Below are positions 52,993 to 62,697 of a stretch of 64,000 nt of DNA, piece after piece. Numbering within the stretch: position 1 is the first letter of the stretch; every line of letters begins with the position of its first letter. The notes below the pieces were generated by a model. It had not been told where the DNA came from, searched no databases, and saw only the letters and a list, made by a program, of their open reading frames with translations. The stretch is taken from assembly GCA_023053575.1 (NCBI GenBank), contig JAKZAP010000018.1, forward strand, positions 3,224,001 to 3,288,000, given 5' to 3'. This stretch comes from Branchinecta lynchi (lineage: Eukaryota; Arthropoda; Branchiopoda; Anostraca; Branchinectidae). The position numbers and the translations under genes are program-made.

Positions 52993-53100
52993 TCAAGTAC
53001 AGTTAAGATGTTCAGTGAAATACGGAACTTCTACTTGTTGTGCACTTCACAATGCATCACAATGCCAGAGTTAGTAGGACTAAACAAAAAACAAACTTAC

Positions 53101-53250
53101 TTTTCCCAGAAAAATCCTTCAGTAAATCGTGTATTGCTGGGTTGGTGTCCTCGCTGCGGCAATAATCTTCGATGTCCTGCTGAACTTCAGCCTTAAGTAA
53201 ATTCATCTCCGTTTTGAATTCAGCGACGATCGCCAAAAACACTCCAACAA
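53101..53250 (-). CDS. Borealin-like gene, exon 3
   Basis: Acceptor AATTTCTTTTAAATCTAG and donor GGAAAA|GTAAGT bound 150 bases that enter and leave in phase 1 (49 full codons). The peptide begins with a hydrophobic VGVFLAIVAEF, then an acidic helix (LLKAEVQQDIEDYCRSED) and LLKDFSGK. It could form part of the N-terminal helical region that in borealin packs with survivin and INCENP, but the match is not clear residue by residue. It has the same phase class and a similar layout to exon 2. Confidence 0.6.
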
Positions 53251-53309
53251 CTAGATTTAAAAGAAATTTAACACCGGAGAACCAACAAGGGCGCATCCCT
53301 AGGATTAAA

Positions 53310-53565
53310 ACTTATCGTGGTATCTGGCCAGTTATCGTGGTATCAGATATTCAGATACTACGGTCCGACTGTGGTAACAGTGATATCTGTTTTTCTTTTG
53401 GGATGACTTCGAAAAGTGCAATTTCGGCAATAGTCGTTTTTGCAGAGCACCGTGTATCAGATAGGCCTACCACGATTACTGCAAAAACGACTAATTGCAG
53501 ATCCAGTTACCGTGGTAACAGATACCATGGTATCAGCAAAAACGCAACTATGGTTCACGAGTTAT
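53310..53565. repeat. Inverted and direct GTGGTATC motifs
   Basis: TTATCGTGGTATC is repeated directly at 53308 and 53333. TAGTCGTTTTTGCAG and CTGCAAAAACGACTA form an inverted pair (about 53427-53496). GCAAAAACGCAACTA near 53536 resembles the ends of the AGTYGCGTTTTT family. It is probably a decayed member. Confidence 0.45.
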
Positions 53566-53745
53566 GAGCCCCACAAAAAAAAAAAACGGTGAAAACTGAA
53601 AATCGGAAGTGGCTTCAGTGCAGCCGAGAAAGTGGATTGTTCACCAACAAACACTTAACTAAAAACTGGACCTTCCCGGTTCACAGAAACTCACGGTTCA
53701 ATTTTTTTTTTTTTCCTCGTTCGAAGGTTGAAAACACACACTTAC

Positions 53746-53883
53746 TTCTCTCATTCATTCCGTCTAGAACTTCCTCGACTGTTAGGTTAAGATCAATCTC
53801 TTCCAAAAACTTGTCAACAAGCTTGGGAATATCGGACTGAAACGTATTCACGTTTGAAGAACCCCTTTTCAGAACTTCGCCGA
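53746..53883 (-). CDS. Borealin-like gene, exon 2
   Basis: Acceptor TGTTTCTGTTTCTAG and donor AGAGAA|GTAAGT bound 138 bases, entering and leaving in phase 1 (45 full codons). After GEVLKRG comes a helical stretch FQSDIPKLVDKFLEEIDLNL and VEEVLDGMNE. The length, position and charge fit the N-terminal coiled segment of borealin, but the assignment rests on gene context. The intron upstream carries the tRNA-Thr SINE and two MITEs. Confidence 0.6.
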
Positions 53884-53933
53884 CTAGAAACAGAAACAGC
53901 GTTTTATCAGGAATCGACACTATAGTCGCGTTT

Positions 53934-54329
53934 TTTGCGATCGCTTGGAACGAAAGTTGCCGTTTTTTGCGATTGACTGTCGACTGGAGGTCCAGTCGAT
54001 CGTTTTTTGTCGCTTGACTGGACATCTACTGGGAACAAAGCCAACAGTCGATCCGATACACCTTTCTCTTGGAAGTCCAGTCAAACTTGGTGCCGAATTT
54101 CGAAAATTGAAACGTGTGGACCCAAAAACGTACAATTTACACCTCAGGAAGCGCCAGTACTGCAGCAGTTTCAGAGACTGCCGAGGGAAGAGTTGTGGGG
54201 ATGGAAGGGGGAATGACTGACTTAGACCGAAGGCTTGTTCTCGCTCCCCTATCAAGTGACAAAAAACGGTCAACTGGATGAACCCGGGAACAAGTCCCAA
54301 TCACCAGTCGATCCGTAAAAAACGCGACT
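53934..54329. mobile_element. Inverted-repeat element with AGTCGCGTTTTTTGCGATCG ends
   Basis: The left end AGTCGCGTTTTTTGCGATCG is matched inverted at the right (CGATCCGTAAAAAACGCGACT). TTTTTTGCGATTGACTGTCG and CCAGTCGATCG recur inside. 396 bases, non-coding. It starts only about 50 bases upstream of exon 2. Confidence 0.8.
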
Positions 54330-54481
54330 TGTTTACTGCATCTGCAGAGGAGTTTAATGGTTCGTCCGCTTACGTCAGTAGCTCCAATTCACTTAACTCC
54401 TTTTCCTTCCATTTAATTCCTGATTCATAATTAATCAAAAATCAAATTTTCTTTCATTTTAGAACAATTTTGCTTCTTTAA

Positions 54482-54923
54482 AGTTTAACTGAAAAGGGCT
54501 TAGATAGGACAGTCTAGTTACTCATCACTGATTCACTTGAAGAAGTTTGAAAACCGGGCGAAAATGCGTTACTTCGTCGCTCCGCAATTCACGAATAATC
54601 GATTTTCAAATAGTGGAATTTCCATGTCTGATTTGTATGCTCAATGCGCTTGTGCCTGTATTGTATGCTCGACGAAAACGATTTACGAAAAATAAGTCTT
54701 CACGCAGTGAGCTACCTTCGGTAAGCTGATCACTGGCCACTGAAACGCCGCGTATGTATTGAGATTAAATTTGTCTGTGTCATAGTAGAAATTTTCGTTG
54801 TGAGGACGACTGTAGATATCATAAATATCATTCTAGAGCAAATAGTGAAAAATAAAAAAAATCCCTTAACGCAATCTAAAAAAGTTAAATGATACAAAAA
54901 TAAGTTGGCTTTTCAGTTAAACT
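54482..54923. mobile_element. MITE with TTAA flanks (piggyBac-like), copy 1
   Basis: Inverted ends AGTTTAACTGAAAAG and CTTTTCAGTTAAACT are flanked by TTAA on both sides (54478-54481, 54924-54927). TTAA is the piggyBac target. 442 bases, non-coding. It shares the interior (TTACTTCGT, CAGTGAGCTACCTTC, CACTGGCCACTGAAA) with 59340-59998. Confidence 0.75.
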
Positions 54924-55241
54924 TTAAGGCTTTTTTTCTTCAAATACTAACAAAGATTAGCAAAATCTAGAGGTCAAAATAAACCTGATAAACCGATCTC
55001 ACAAACAGTCATGAAAATTATCTCAAACGATTTTCCCGCATCCTCTCAATACGGCGATTTTTCTTTCCAACGTGGACAAACGTTCATTTTTTTTTCCAAG
55101 TGGATTTTTGCCACCACGAACGTTGAAAAATATAAACTTTTCCGAAATGAAGTAATGATGGTAGTTAAAATCCTGGTGGGATTTCAATAAGAAACTACCA
55201 CAAACTCATCTTCTGACAGCAACATTAGTCGCGTTCGTCGC

Positions 55242-55440
55242 ACTTCTATTATTTTATTTGTTTTACTCACTACTGTATGCTGTTCTGTAAGTAGTGAAAT
55301 GAAAGACAAAATGCTCCTCAGCCGGGATTTGAACCCAGGACCCTCTGCTTACAAGGCAGGCGCTCTTACCATTTGAGCTACCGAGGGGCTTGTGAACAGA
55401 GTTCGCAAACCACGACATTAGTCTGGTAGAAGCCGGCCAT
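55242..55440 (-). repeat. tRNA-Thr-derived SINE, copy 2
   Basis: This is the reverse complement of the extended match with 5320-5480: GTGGTTTGCGAACT upstream of the tRNA-like part, and GCATTTTGTCTTTCATTTCA with ACTACTTACAG downstream. It is in intron 1 of the borealin-like gene. The element's ends are not defined by two copies. Confidence 0.65.
55315..55387 (-). tRNA. tRNA-Thr(TGT)-like head of SINE copy 2
   Basis: A near-canonical cloverleaf: acceptor CCCTCGG pairing over six positions with CTGAGGA, D arm GCTCAAATGGTAAGAGC, anticodon stem CTGC/GCAG with TGT at 55353-55351, variable loop, T arm CTGGG-TTCAAAT-CCCGG. The A box TAGCTCAAATGG and B box GGTTCAAATCC are intact. Because upstream and downstream sequence is shared with 5320-5480, it is probably a young SINE head. 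A real tRNA gene from which the SINE arose is the alternative. Confidence 0.65.
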
Positions 55441-55865
55441 ACGAACAGTGATCCCGCCCGAAGGCAAATTCATATAACCAGTCCATATCCCTATGTCACG
55501 GAAATTACTAATAATATACAGATGACTATTTACACAAGGGACTTGTACCGTGACCAATAAACCAAAAACAATTTTTTCGAATATAATTTAGAAGTCTAGG
55601 ACTCCATTGTCGGAGACACATTGACATATTTATGGTTTATTGGTCACGGTGTCCCTTTGTTTAAAGTGCCATCTATGTATTATTGTCTTATGTTTCCTAG
55701 ATAGTTTTTTTTTTAGACTTGCTACCTCCTTGTGAGTCTGCACTGGTGAGTCCACAAAGAGTTTTTAAAAACTACTCATAGGAAAAAAACAGTGACCACT
55801 ATTAAGTACTCCAGCAGTATTTATCTGACATATTTATCAGATTTCACCTTCTAACATGAACTTAC

Positions 55866-56039
55866 TCTTGGGAATATGTTGCATTATTTCTTTCTTGAAG
55901 TCAATCTGGTTTCTATTCAATTCTTCATCCGCTACAAAAATTGACTCATCTTTGTTTGTTGTGATAGAAGATAGGCTTGTAAGAGATGATGCTCGCACCT
56001 TCTTTGCTTTTTTGCGAGCAGCTGGCATTTTTTTTTGTC
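55866..56039 (-). CDS. Borealin-like gene, exon 1 with start codon at 56028
   Basis: ATG at 56028-56026 opens a frame of 54 codons ending at donor CAAGA|GTAAGT in phase 1. The N-terminus is basic (MPAARKKAKKVRASS), as in borealin orthologues, followed by a Ser/Thr-rich segment and an acidic helix. TTGCAATTTTTTTAG directly upstream of 56039 could be a splice site, so a non-coding leader exon may exist upstream. The joined coding sequence of the six exons totals about 375 residues, longer than vertebrate borealin (about 280). No promoter element is recognisable. A G fragment starts 55 bases upstream. Confidence 0.65.
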
Positions 56040-56093
56040 CTAAAAAAATTGCAAGGTTACAACAACAATCTGTCAACTGCGCTGTAATAAGAA

Positions 56094-56715
56094 ACAAGAC
56101 CAAAGGTTTCAACGCGATCCCAAAAACTGAATGCAGGACTTCTTGATCCAGACAATCGGGTCTTGTAGATTTCCGGTCTACACCAGGCCCCTTTAGTATG
56201 TTACTATGTATCCATAATCAACCACTTGAGATGTTCAAACATGATACAGTTTCAGATTTTTTTGAAAAATTACGGCCAGACAACTAATCCGATGAGAAAA
56301 CAAAGTTCACATATTGGTTCAGCATGCATTTCATATCTGATCGACTTTAGAAAACACTTTTAATTCGACCAAATTCCTCGTATAGTGTTAGTGTATAGTA
56401 TTCCGAGACCTATTGTCCTTATCCCAATACGAACCACTAATCAAATCAAGAATGAACATTTGTTTTTACGAATTTTTGGTCTGGCAGGATTCCGGAGAAA
56501 CTTCTTGTCCGGCGAGAGAATTAGTTTCAGATCTGGATTCAGCATGTCACCTCACCCTGTACCGGCTACCTCATTGGGTTTTAAAGCTTCCTGGCAGATT
56601 TACGGTTTCGGCTGGATCCCGGGCGAACTACTAGTCCCACAAGAAAATAAAGTTCAAAAACTTATTCGGCATGTAACGAAATCAGCATGTCTCGCTACCC
56701 CCAGATCAAACCTCT
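56094..56715 (+). mobile_element. G element, 5' part
   Basis: AACAAGACCAAAGGTTTCAA, then GATCCCAAAAACTGAATGCA and GGGTCTTGT, start a G copy in plus orientation. Diverged modules with CAGCATG, TTCCGGAGAAACTTCTTGTC and CCGGCGAGAG follow. The 3' part is missing and the hAT end at 56720 begins instead. Confidence 0.6.
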
Positions 56716-56719
56716 AGTC

Positions 56720-57165
56720 CAGTAGTTCCCAACCTTTTTCGTACCGCGTACACCTAATCAAGGTTCAAAAAGATTGCGTACCCCCTTTTTCAGAGCGTGA
56801 AAAAGACGACAGTTATTATCATAAATGATAAGGCAGACATGTGTAAAAAATATATACAAAATCAATGAGGATATCACTAGAGGCTGCTTTGTAGCAAAAA
56901 TTTTGTCAATTCTCGGCTCGACGTCATTAGCGGCATATTTTTTACTGTCATCCTGTTTCTGTGTTTGCTTTTGATGTTCTCCGTGCTTTCATCAAGCTGG
57001 ATCACAAACTTTTTTGTTAGCTTAATTCACAACCTCAACGACAATATCACATGAAATGTCTTCGATTCTTCATGAAACAATATTGTTTGACACAGGAACA
57101 GATTTTACGGCAGTAGGCTAGCTGTTTTTGAATCAAGATTATTTCACTAACTTTCACTATTCTGT
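56720..57165 (-). mobile_element. hAT element end and transposase fragment, copy 1
   Basis: CAGTAGTTCCCAACCTTTTT at 56720 is the type of end found on Charlie-like hAT elements (compare CAGTGGTTCCCAACC). On the minus strand, about 57155 to 56913 encodes a decayed transposase segment, SVPVSNNIVS followed by an RRI-KDI block and LDESTG after a frameshift, as in copy 2. No intact frame exists. Confidence 0.6.
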
Positions 57166-57267
57166 GGGGTAGGCCAGAGTACACTCCAGCCGAAACTCAG
57201 GCCACAAATGGACCACTGTCTCAATCCCCCAATTCACAACTGATGGAGATACATCACTCTATAATAC

Positions 57268-57544
57268 CAGAGGCGTTACTAGCCAAAATGTTTGGGGGGG
57301 GGGATCAGGAATTTACTGACTGGCTGGTAATTTTTACTGACTTTTTCTGCAGAAAAACGACTGTTTTCAACAGCAAAAATGACATTTTTGAAAAAAATCA
57401 AATGATTTTCAGAAAAACCGACCGTCACGAAACTTGCGGAGCTTCGCGCTGACTCAGTTATTTTTTACCCACTGGACGATGGCATTGGGGGGGGGGGGGG
57501 GGGGGGGGGGGCATCCCCCCCTCCCCCCGGTCATGATGCCCCTG
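57268..57544 (+). mobile_element. hAT-type MITE with CAGAGGCG ends and perfect 8-base duplication
   Basis: The element runs from CAGAGGCGTTACTAGCC to GGTCATGATGCCCCTG and is flanked by TATAATAC on both sides (57260-57267, 57545-57552). A run of 25 G (57487-57511) is followed by C-rich blocks, giving a G/C hairpin next to the right end. GACTGTTTTC-type repeats fill the centre. It is non-coding. Confidence 0.9.
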
Positions 57545-57639
57545 TATAATACAATTGATAAAAATATCACTCTATTAGAACAATTGATAAAAAACATCAC
57601 TCATTCTACCGCTTTTCTCACGTTCTTAGCTTAAAACCT

Positions 57640-58221
57640 GTCTAGCCTCCCTGTCAACTGAAGGTACATGGACAGTTCCTTTAATCTGGCTTTCCTCTTT
57701 ACCTCGTGGCAATTGACATTCAGAGAGTGGAAAGCTTCCAGACGTTGCCTTGTCCATGCTGGGCACTCTTGAACAAAGTGGATATTTTTCTCTTCATCTA
57801 CTCCGCATTTGGTACATACTAGAGGCTCAATTTTTCCTGTATTTGAATTATTTTTTCCAAGGTTTCCAATTCCAGTAACAACCTGGATGATTCACTGAAT
57901 TTCATCTTTTTTCATGGCAATTATCCTTCTTGTCAGCGCCTCATTGCTCGTTGGTATTAAGCTTTGAGTAGCTCGACAATCCACGCGGTTTATCCACCTC
58001 TCTACCTGTTTGTTCATCCATTCCCGGATTTCTGTTTTCCACCTACTTTCCAAGATGGGAATGAAGGGCTCAGGTCCGTAGGTAACTCTTTGGTAGCTTC
58101 CTTTGCTAGTGCATTGGCTTCCTCGTTCCCTGGGACATCAGAGTGTCCCGGGACCCATGTCAAAGTGATTTGATTTCCATTTGCAACTGCATTAATCTTA
58201 TTAAAGCATTCCATCTCCAAG
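57640..58221 (-). pseudogene. LINE RNase H and CCHC-type tail (family 6)
   Basis: The minus strand from about 58180 encodes the RNase H C-terminal motif ITLTWVPGHSDVPGNEEANA with LAKEA. Further on (about 57840-57770) it encodes CTKCGVDEEKNIHFVQECPA, the Cys/His knuckle of jockey- or I-type LINEs. One in-frame stop separates them (near 57896), so it is a pseudogene. The upstream end abuts the hAT transposase fragment at 58222. Confidence 0.85.
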
Positions 58222-58490
58222 GCTGAATCGACGTCACTAGCGGCATATTTTTTACTGTCAGCCTGTTTCTGTGTTTGGTTTTGATGTTCCCTGTGCTTTC
58301 ATCAAGCTGGTTCACAAACTTTTTTGTTAGCTTAATTCGCAACCTGAATGACAATATCACTTGCAATGTCTTTGATTCTTCTTGAAACAATATTGTTTGA
58401 CACAGGAACAGATTTTACGGCAGTAGGCTAGCTGTTTTTGAATCAAGATTATTTCACTAACTTTCGCTCAGCTTTCGCTAGGGCTTGTAA
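58222..58490 (-). pseudogene. hAT transposase fragment, copy 2
   Basis: The minus strand reads SVPVSNNIVSRRIKDIASDI, then shifts frame into KKFVNQLDESTGN. This matches the segment of hAT transposases of the Charlie/ZBED5 kind with VSRRI-DDM and LDESTD motifs. The nucleotide sequence is a close direct repeat of 56913-57155. The frameshift shows that it is dead. Confidence 0.7.
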
Positions 58491-59095
58491 TCAGAAGAGT
58501 CACGCATGGGATGAAATATCCATCCCCCCCAAAGAGGTCGGCCAGACGATTAGAAAGCAGACCACGCAGACCACTATGGTGTAAGTCAAGGTGAGGTGTT
58601 GACTGTCGTCACCTTATATTTTCAACAGTTCAACATGTGTATTACTGGGATAATTGCCAAGATCTCTCGGACGTATTTTACGGATATTTACTTGCGTTTC
58701 TTATGTTGCATACACAGACGATGATCTAGTGATATATCTCTTAGCATGTCTCTTAGAAACAGAAAAGAAAAGCCATCAGTAAACTTACGAAGACACGTCG
58801 CCGCCGGACTTTGAATCAAATTCCTAACCGCGACAAATAAGCTTTGTTTACATACGTCATCTGGCATCTATGAAACTGCTAAACATATGCAACGGTAGAG
58901 CTAGATGGCGTATCGGACAGGTCGCTGATTAACTAGAGATGAGTACTATAGTACTAACAAGTTAAATAAAACAGGCCGTACTGCTTCGGATTCAAACTAG
59001 ATACTATTATGTCTAGTTTCGAATTCGAAGTAGGAAGTAGGGATACCGGTGCTTACATATAGCATTTAAGGGATGGCGGTTTGGCGTCTCTGATC
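58491..59095. other. Unassigned stretch
   Basis: No gene or repeat is recognised. CTAGATACTATTATGTCTAG is an imperfect palindrome at about 58999-59018. Confidence 0.35.
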
Positions 59096-59099
59096 GAAA

Positions 59100-59330
59100 T
59101 CAGTTAAGATTTTCATTATTCGTTTTTATAGTGTTTTTTTGCTGGGCAAGTAGTTTGCCCGAAATCTGGCCGAAACCGGGAATACGTTGAAAATAATGCA
59201 GGAAGTTTTGATCAGTTTCGTCGTGAACAGGACATATAGGGGTAAACACACATGCTGAACCTATCTCTGAACTTAGTTTTCTCAAATGATTAGCCATTGA
59301 CCATATCTGTTTCTAAATCTGAATAAGAAA
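59100..59330 (-). repeat. G-element fragment
   Basis: GGGCAAGTAGTTTGCCCGAA, then TAGGGGTAAACACACATGCT and TTAGTTTTCTCAAATGATTA, match 33240-33420 of the G copy on the minus strand. The element ends are missing. Confidence 0.6.
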
Positions 59331-59339
59331 AATGTTTAA

Positions 59340-59998
59340 GTTTAACCGAAAAGAGATAGGATAGAACAATAATAATAATAACTTATTCAGGCCCGCTATA
59401 CAACAAATGAAAGAGAGGAGTATTAGAAAAAAAAGAAAAATGAATTACAGACAAAGAAAACGAAACACTACATAAACTTTTTAAGACGAATAGATCAAAG
59501 ATATATAAGACTTTTATGTAAGACTTATAGAATCAAAAGTTGCAGCCACATTTACGGTACATATAAAAACTGAAGATTTGAATTTCGTTGCGTCACTTAT
59601 TCACTCTAAGAGGCTTGAAAACCGGATAAAAATGTATTACTTCGTGGTTCCACTATTCACAAATAAGCGGTTTTCACATAGTGCAATTTCCCAGTTGGGT
59701 TTCTGGTACATCTCTGCACTTATACTTGTGTTTTATAAATATTCTTTGTGTTTTATGTTTGATGAAAATGATGTACGAAAAAAAAGTATTTACTCAGTGA
59801 GCTACCTTCCGCGAGCTTATCACTGGCCACTGAAAAGCCGCGTTTGTCTTGAGATTTAAATGACCCTTGTCATAGTACGGCATACCACGTCATATTAGCG
59901 GAAATTATAGAAGATAAAAAAAATCCCTTGACACAACACAAATAATGCACTGTATTCAGTTAAATGATACAAAAATAAGTTGGCTCTTCAGTTAAACT
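59340..59998. mobile_element. MITE with TTAA flanks (piggyBac-like), copy 2, with insertion
   Basis: Ends GTTTAACCGAAAAG and CTCTTCAGTTAAACT lie between TTAA sites (59336-59339, 59999-60002). About 170 extra bases at 59372-59540 start with an AAT tract and are A-rich. The rest matches 54482-54923. Confidence 0.75.
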
Positions 59999-60112
59999 TT
60001 AAGGAGTTTGGCAAAGACCAGATATCTACAAATGCCCACGGTTCAAAATTCCAAGTTTCAAAATGCTCATGGTTCAGAATACCCACGATTGAATTGTTTG
60101 ATGTGTTCAGTT

Positions 60113-60262
60113 CAGGCCCGTATCCAGAAATTTATTTTGGGGGGGGGGGGGGGGGTGCCTTTCGGGGGGAGGGTGCCTGTGGGTCGCACAAAAACATACA
60201 TAAAAGACATAAATCAGAAGGAAAGGCCTATAAAAATGAGTATTTTTGTATGTTGTGGGGGG
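60113..60262 (-). mobile_element. hAT-type MITE, poly-C family, copy 3, one end lost
   Basis: CAGGCCCGTATCCAGAAATT begins the copy in the orientation opposite to 61142. G-runs, GGTCGCACAAAAACATACAT and AGGCCTATAAAAA follow. It ends in the second G-run without the outer end. Confidence 0.7.
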
Positions 60263-60589
60263 GGGAACTGGAATTAGCAATAATAAGAAAGAAACGGAAG
60301 GAGTAGACCGATTATCAGAATGGCGATAATCATAAATTAATAATATCAATTACAACGTAACACTACGAATTCTGAGAAAGAAATGAATCCCAAACAGCAT
60401 CTGTAATTATTAATTAAGGAACAATTCTTACCTTAGTTTCACCTAGTTTTGTTTTTGTGTTGGACAATCTCATCTGTCATTTCTTCAGTACTTTCACGCA
60501 AACAATTCTGAACTGATCGACAAATTTGTTGTTGTGTAATCATATCCTGTCCCTTAAAATCTCGTTATCCATTGTCCCAGGATTATTTT

Positions 60590-60760
60590 GGCCTCCCATC
60601 TGGACAGTTTGGAGCGTCGGCGTTTTGAGCCAGGACGATTTCAATCCCCCGTGGGGATCGTGAACTAACTGTCGGCGTTTCGGACGATTTTGAGCCGCGG
60701 GCATTTGATCGTAGGCATTCTGAGCGTGCGGGCATGGCAGGGGGGATCATAAGATCGTGG
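60590..60760. repeat. Degenerate CGGCGTTT repeat
   Basis: GTCGGCGTTT, then CGATTT and GAGC, recur three to four times at irregular spacing. No protein frame is convincing. Bases 60263-60589 hold nothing recognised. Confidence 0.35.
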
Positions 60761-60848
60761 TGATTTTTGGGAGCACCCATCTACAAGATCCAATTGGCGG
60801 GATCAATTACTAAACTTTTCGAATCCCATCGAAGAAACGAGTCAGAAA

Positions 60849-61104
60849 CACGGTTGCCACATGTCGCACGATAGTGTGAATTGTCACTCTATTTTGTTTT
60901 TGTCACCCTTGTCCTACGTAGGACATAAAAATCACTCTATTTCATAAAGTGTCATAAAATTAGGACGCTTCCTTTTTGCAGAGGCGATTCCGGCCTAAAG
61001 GGACCATTTCACTTTTTTTTCATGAATATAAAATTTCACTCCCATTTCACTCTCTGTTTTGGGCCAAAAGTCACACTCTAAATACTTTTCATGTGACAAC
61101 CCTG
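60849..61104. mobile_element. hAT-type MITE with CGGTTGCCACATG ends
   Basis: Ends CACGGTTGCCACATG and CATGTGACAACCCTG enclose 256 bases. The flanks GTCAGAAA (60841-60848) and GTCCAAAA (61105-61112) agree at six of eight positions. Repeated TCACTCTA and TTTCACT motifs are inside. It is related to 3116-3522. Confidence 0.7.
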
Positions 61105-61141
61105 GTCCAAAAGCCGGGGCGGGTGGACGTAGCCTAACCAC

Positions 61142-61322
61142 CAAGGCCGTATTCAGGGGGGGCGGGGGTAGGGGCTTGACCCCCCCCCCCCCCGAAACAC
61201 ACAAAAATAACGATTTTTATAGGCTTTTCTCTCTGATCTATGTGTTTTTTGTACTTTTTTGTCCGACCAGCAGGCAATAACTCCCCCCCCCCCCCCGAAA
61301 TAAATTCCTGGATACGGGCCTG
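61142..61322 (+). mobile_element. hAT-type MITE, poly-C family, copy 4, perfect target duplication
   Basis: CAAGGCCGTATTCAGGGG to CCTGGATACGGGCCTG, 181 bases, lies between two exact copies of CTAACCAC (61134-61141, 61323-61330). It is the reference copy for the family: G-run, C-run, CTCTGATCTATGTG core, C-run. Confidence 0.9.
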
Positions 61323-61479
61323 CTAACCACCGTCTTGGCTATACTATTTGACACGGCCTGAAAAACAGTCATGTGTTTTCTGTGGACTGAGGTAGACTAC
61401 ACTACTTGGTACAGTAGAGGGGTTGACCACTCTCGATTCTAGTTTATTGCCAAGTGCCGCGGTGCCCGGTAATATGTAG

Positions 61480-62697
61480 TAACAAGACCAAAGGTGTCGA
61501 TGGGATCCCAAAAATCTAATATTTGATTCAGACAATCGAGTCTTGTCTTCGCCAGATCCAGTCTTGGACAGGCTAATTATCAGAGAAAACCAAGTTCAGA
61601 TATACCTCTATAAACCATATCTATTTTGACGATACTGACCGGGACTTCCTGCCGATTTCCGAGCGAACTACTAGCCCAGCAAACAAAAATAATACAGAAA
61701 CAAAACCAGCGTATCTCCTTATCCCTATAAAGAACATCTAATCAACTTTGAATAAAAGTTTGACTTAAAAAAAAATCCGGTTACAACCGGATTCCGGAAA
61801 AATTATGTGTCCGGGTAAAAAAACATCGTCATAAACCGACTCAGCCTCCCTTCTTACCCCTTAATCTGTCATCTACTCGAACTTCTGCTTTTAACAAATT
61901 TTCCGGTTTTGGCCGGATTCCGGGCGAACTACTTGTCTGTCAAGAAAATGATTTTCACCATCGTCTTCAGCATGTCTTCCTACCCCTAAATTGAACATCT
62001 AATCAACTTCAAATAAAACTTTCACTTTTAACAAACTTTCCGGTTTTGGCCCGATTCCGGGCGAACTACTCGTCCGATGACAAAATGATTTTCCCCATCG
62101 TGCTCAGCATGTCTTCTTACCCCATAATCGACTATCAAACTATCAACTCGAAATAAAACTTCTAATTTTAACAAACTTTCCGGTTTCGGCCGGATTCCGG
62201 GCGTACTACTTATCCTTCGAGAAAATGGTTTTCACCATCGTCTTCAGCATGTCTTCCTACCCCTAAATCGAACATCTAATCAACTTCAAATAAAACTTTT
62301 ACTTTTAACAAATTTTCCGGTTTTGGCCGGATTCCGGGCGAACTACTCGTCCGATGACAAAATAGTTTTCACCATCGTGCTCAGCATGTCTTCTTACCCC
62401 ATAATTGACTATCACATTAGCTGTTTCAAAATATTTTGTTTGCCCCTTAATTTAAACCCCCTCCCCCACCCCTAAATGTAGGGCTACATAGCCCATCTAC
62501 GAACTTGACTGGTCCGACGACCCAACGAATCCTCACACCAAGTTTCATCAAAATATCTCACTCCCTTCGAGAGTTATCGTGCTTACAGACGGACGGACAG
62601 ACGGACGGACGGACGGACGGACGGACGGACGGACAGACGGACAACTTTTGCGATGTCATAGGTATCCCTCCACTTACGTTTTGGGATCCCAAAAAGC
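61480..62697 (+). mobile_element. G element, full-length
   Basis: AACAAGACCAAAGGTGTCGA to TTTTGGGATCCCAAAAA. Four to five modules with TCAGCATGTCTTC occur between 61960 and 62400. These are followed by CCCCTAAATGTAGGGCTACA, AAGTTTCATCAAAATATCTC, a long GACGGACG tract and TTGCGATGTCATAGG. It has the longest microsatellite of all copies. Confidence 0.8.
62586..62644 (+). repeat. GACG microsatellite
   Basis: About thirteen tetranucleotide units of GACG with two GACA interruptions lie at the fixed microsatellite position of G. Bases 62698-63597 after the element hold no recognised gene. Confidence 0.9.
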
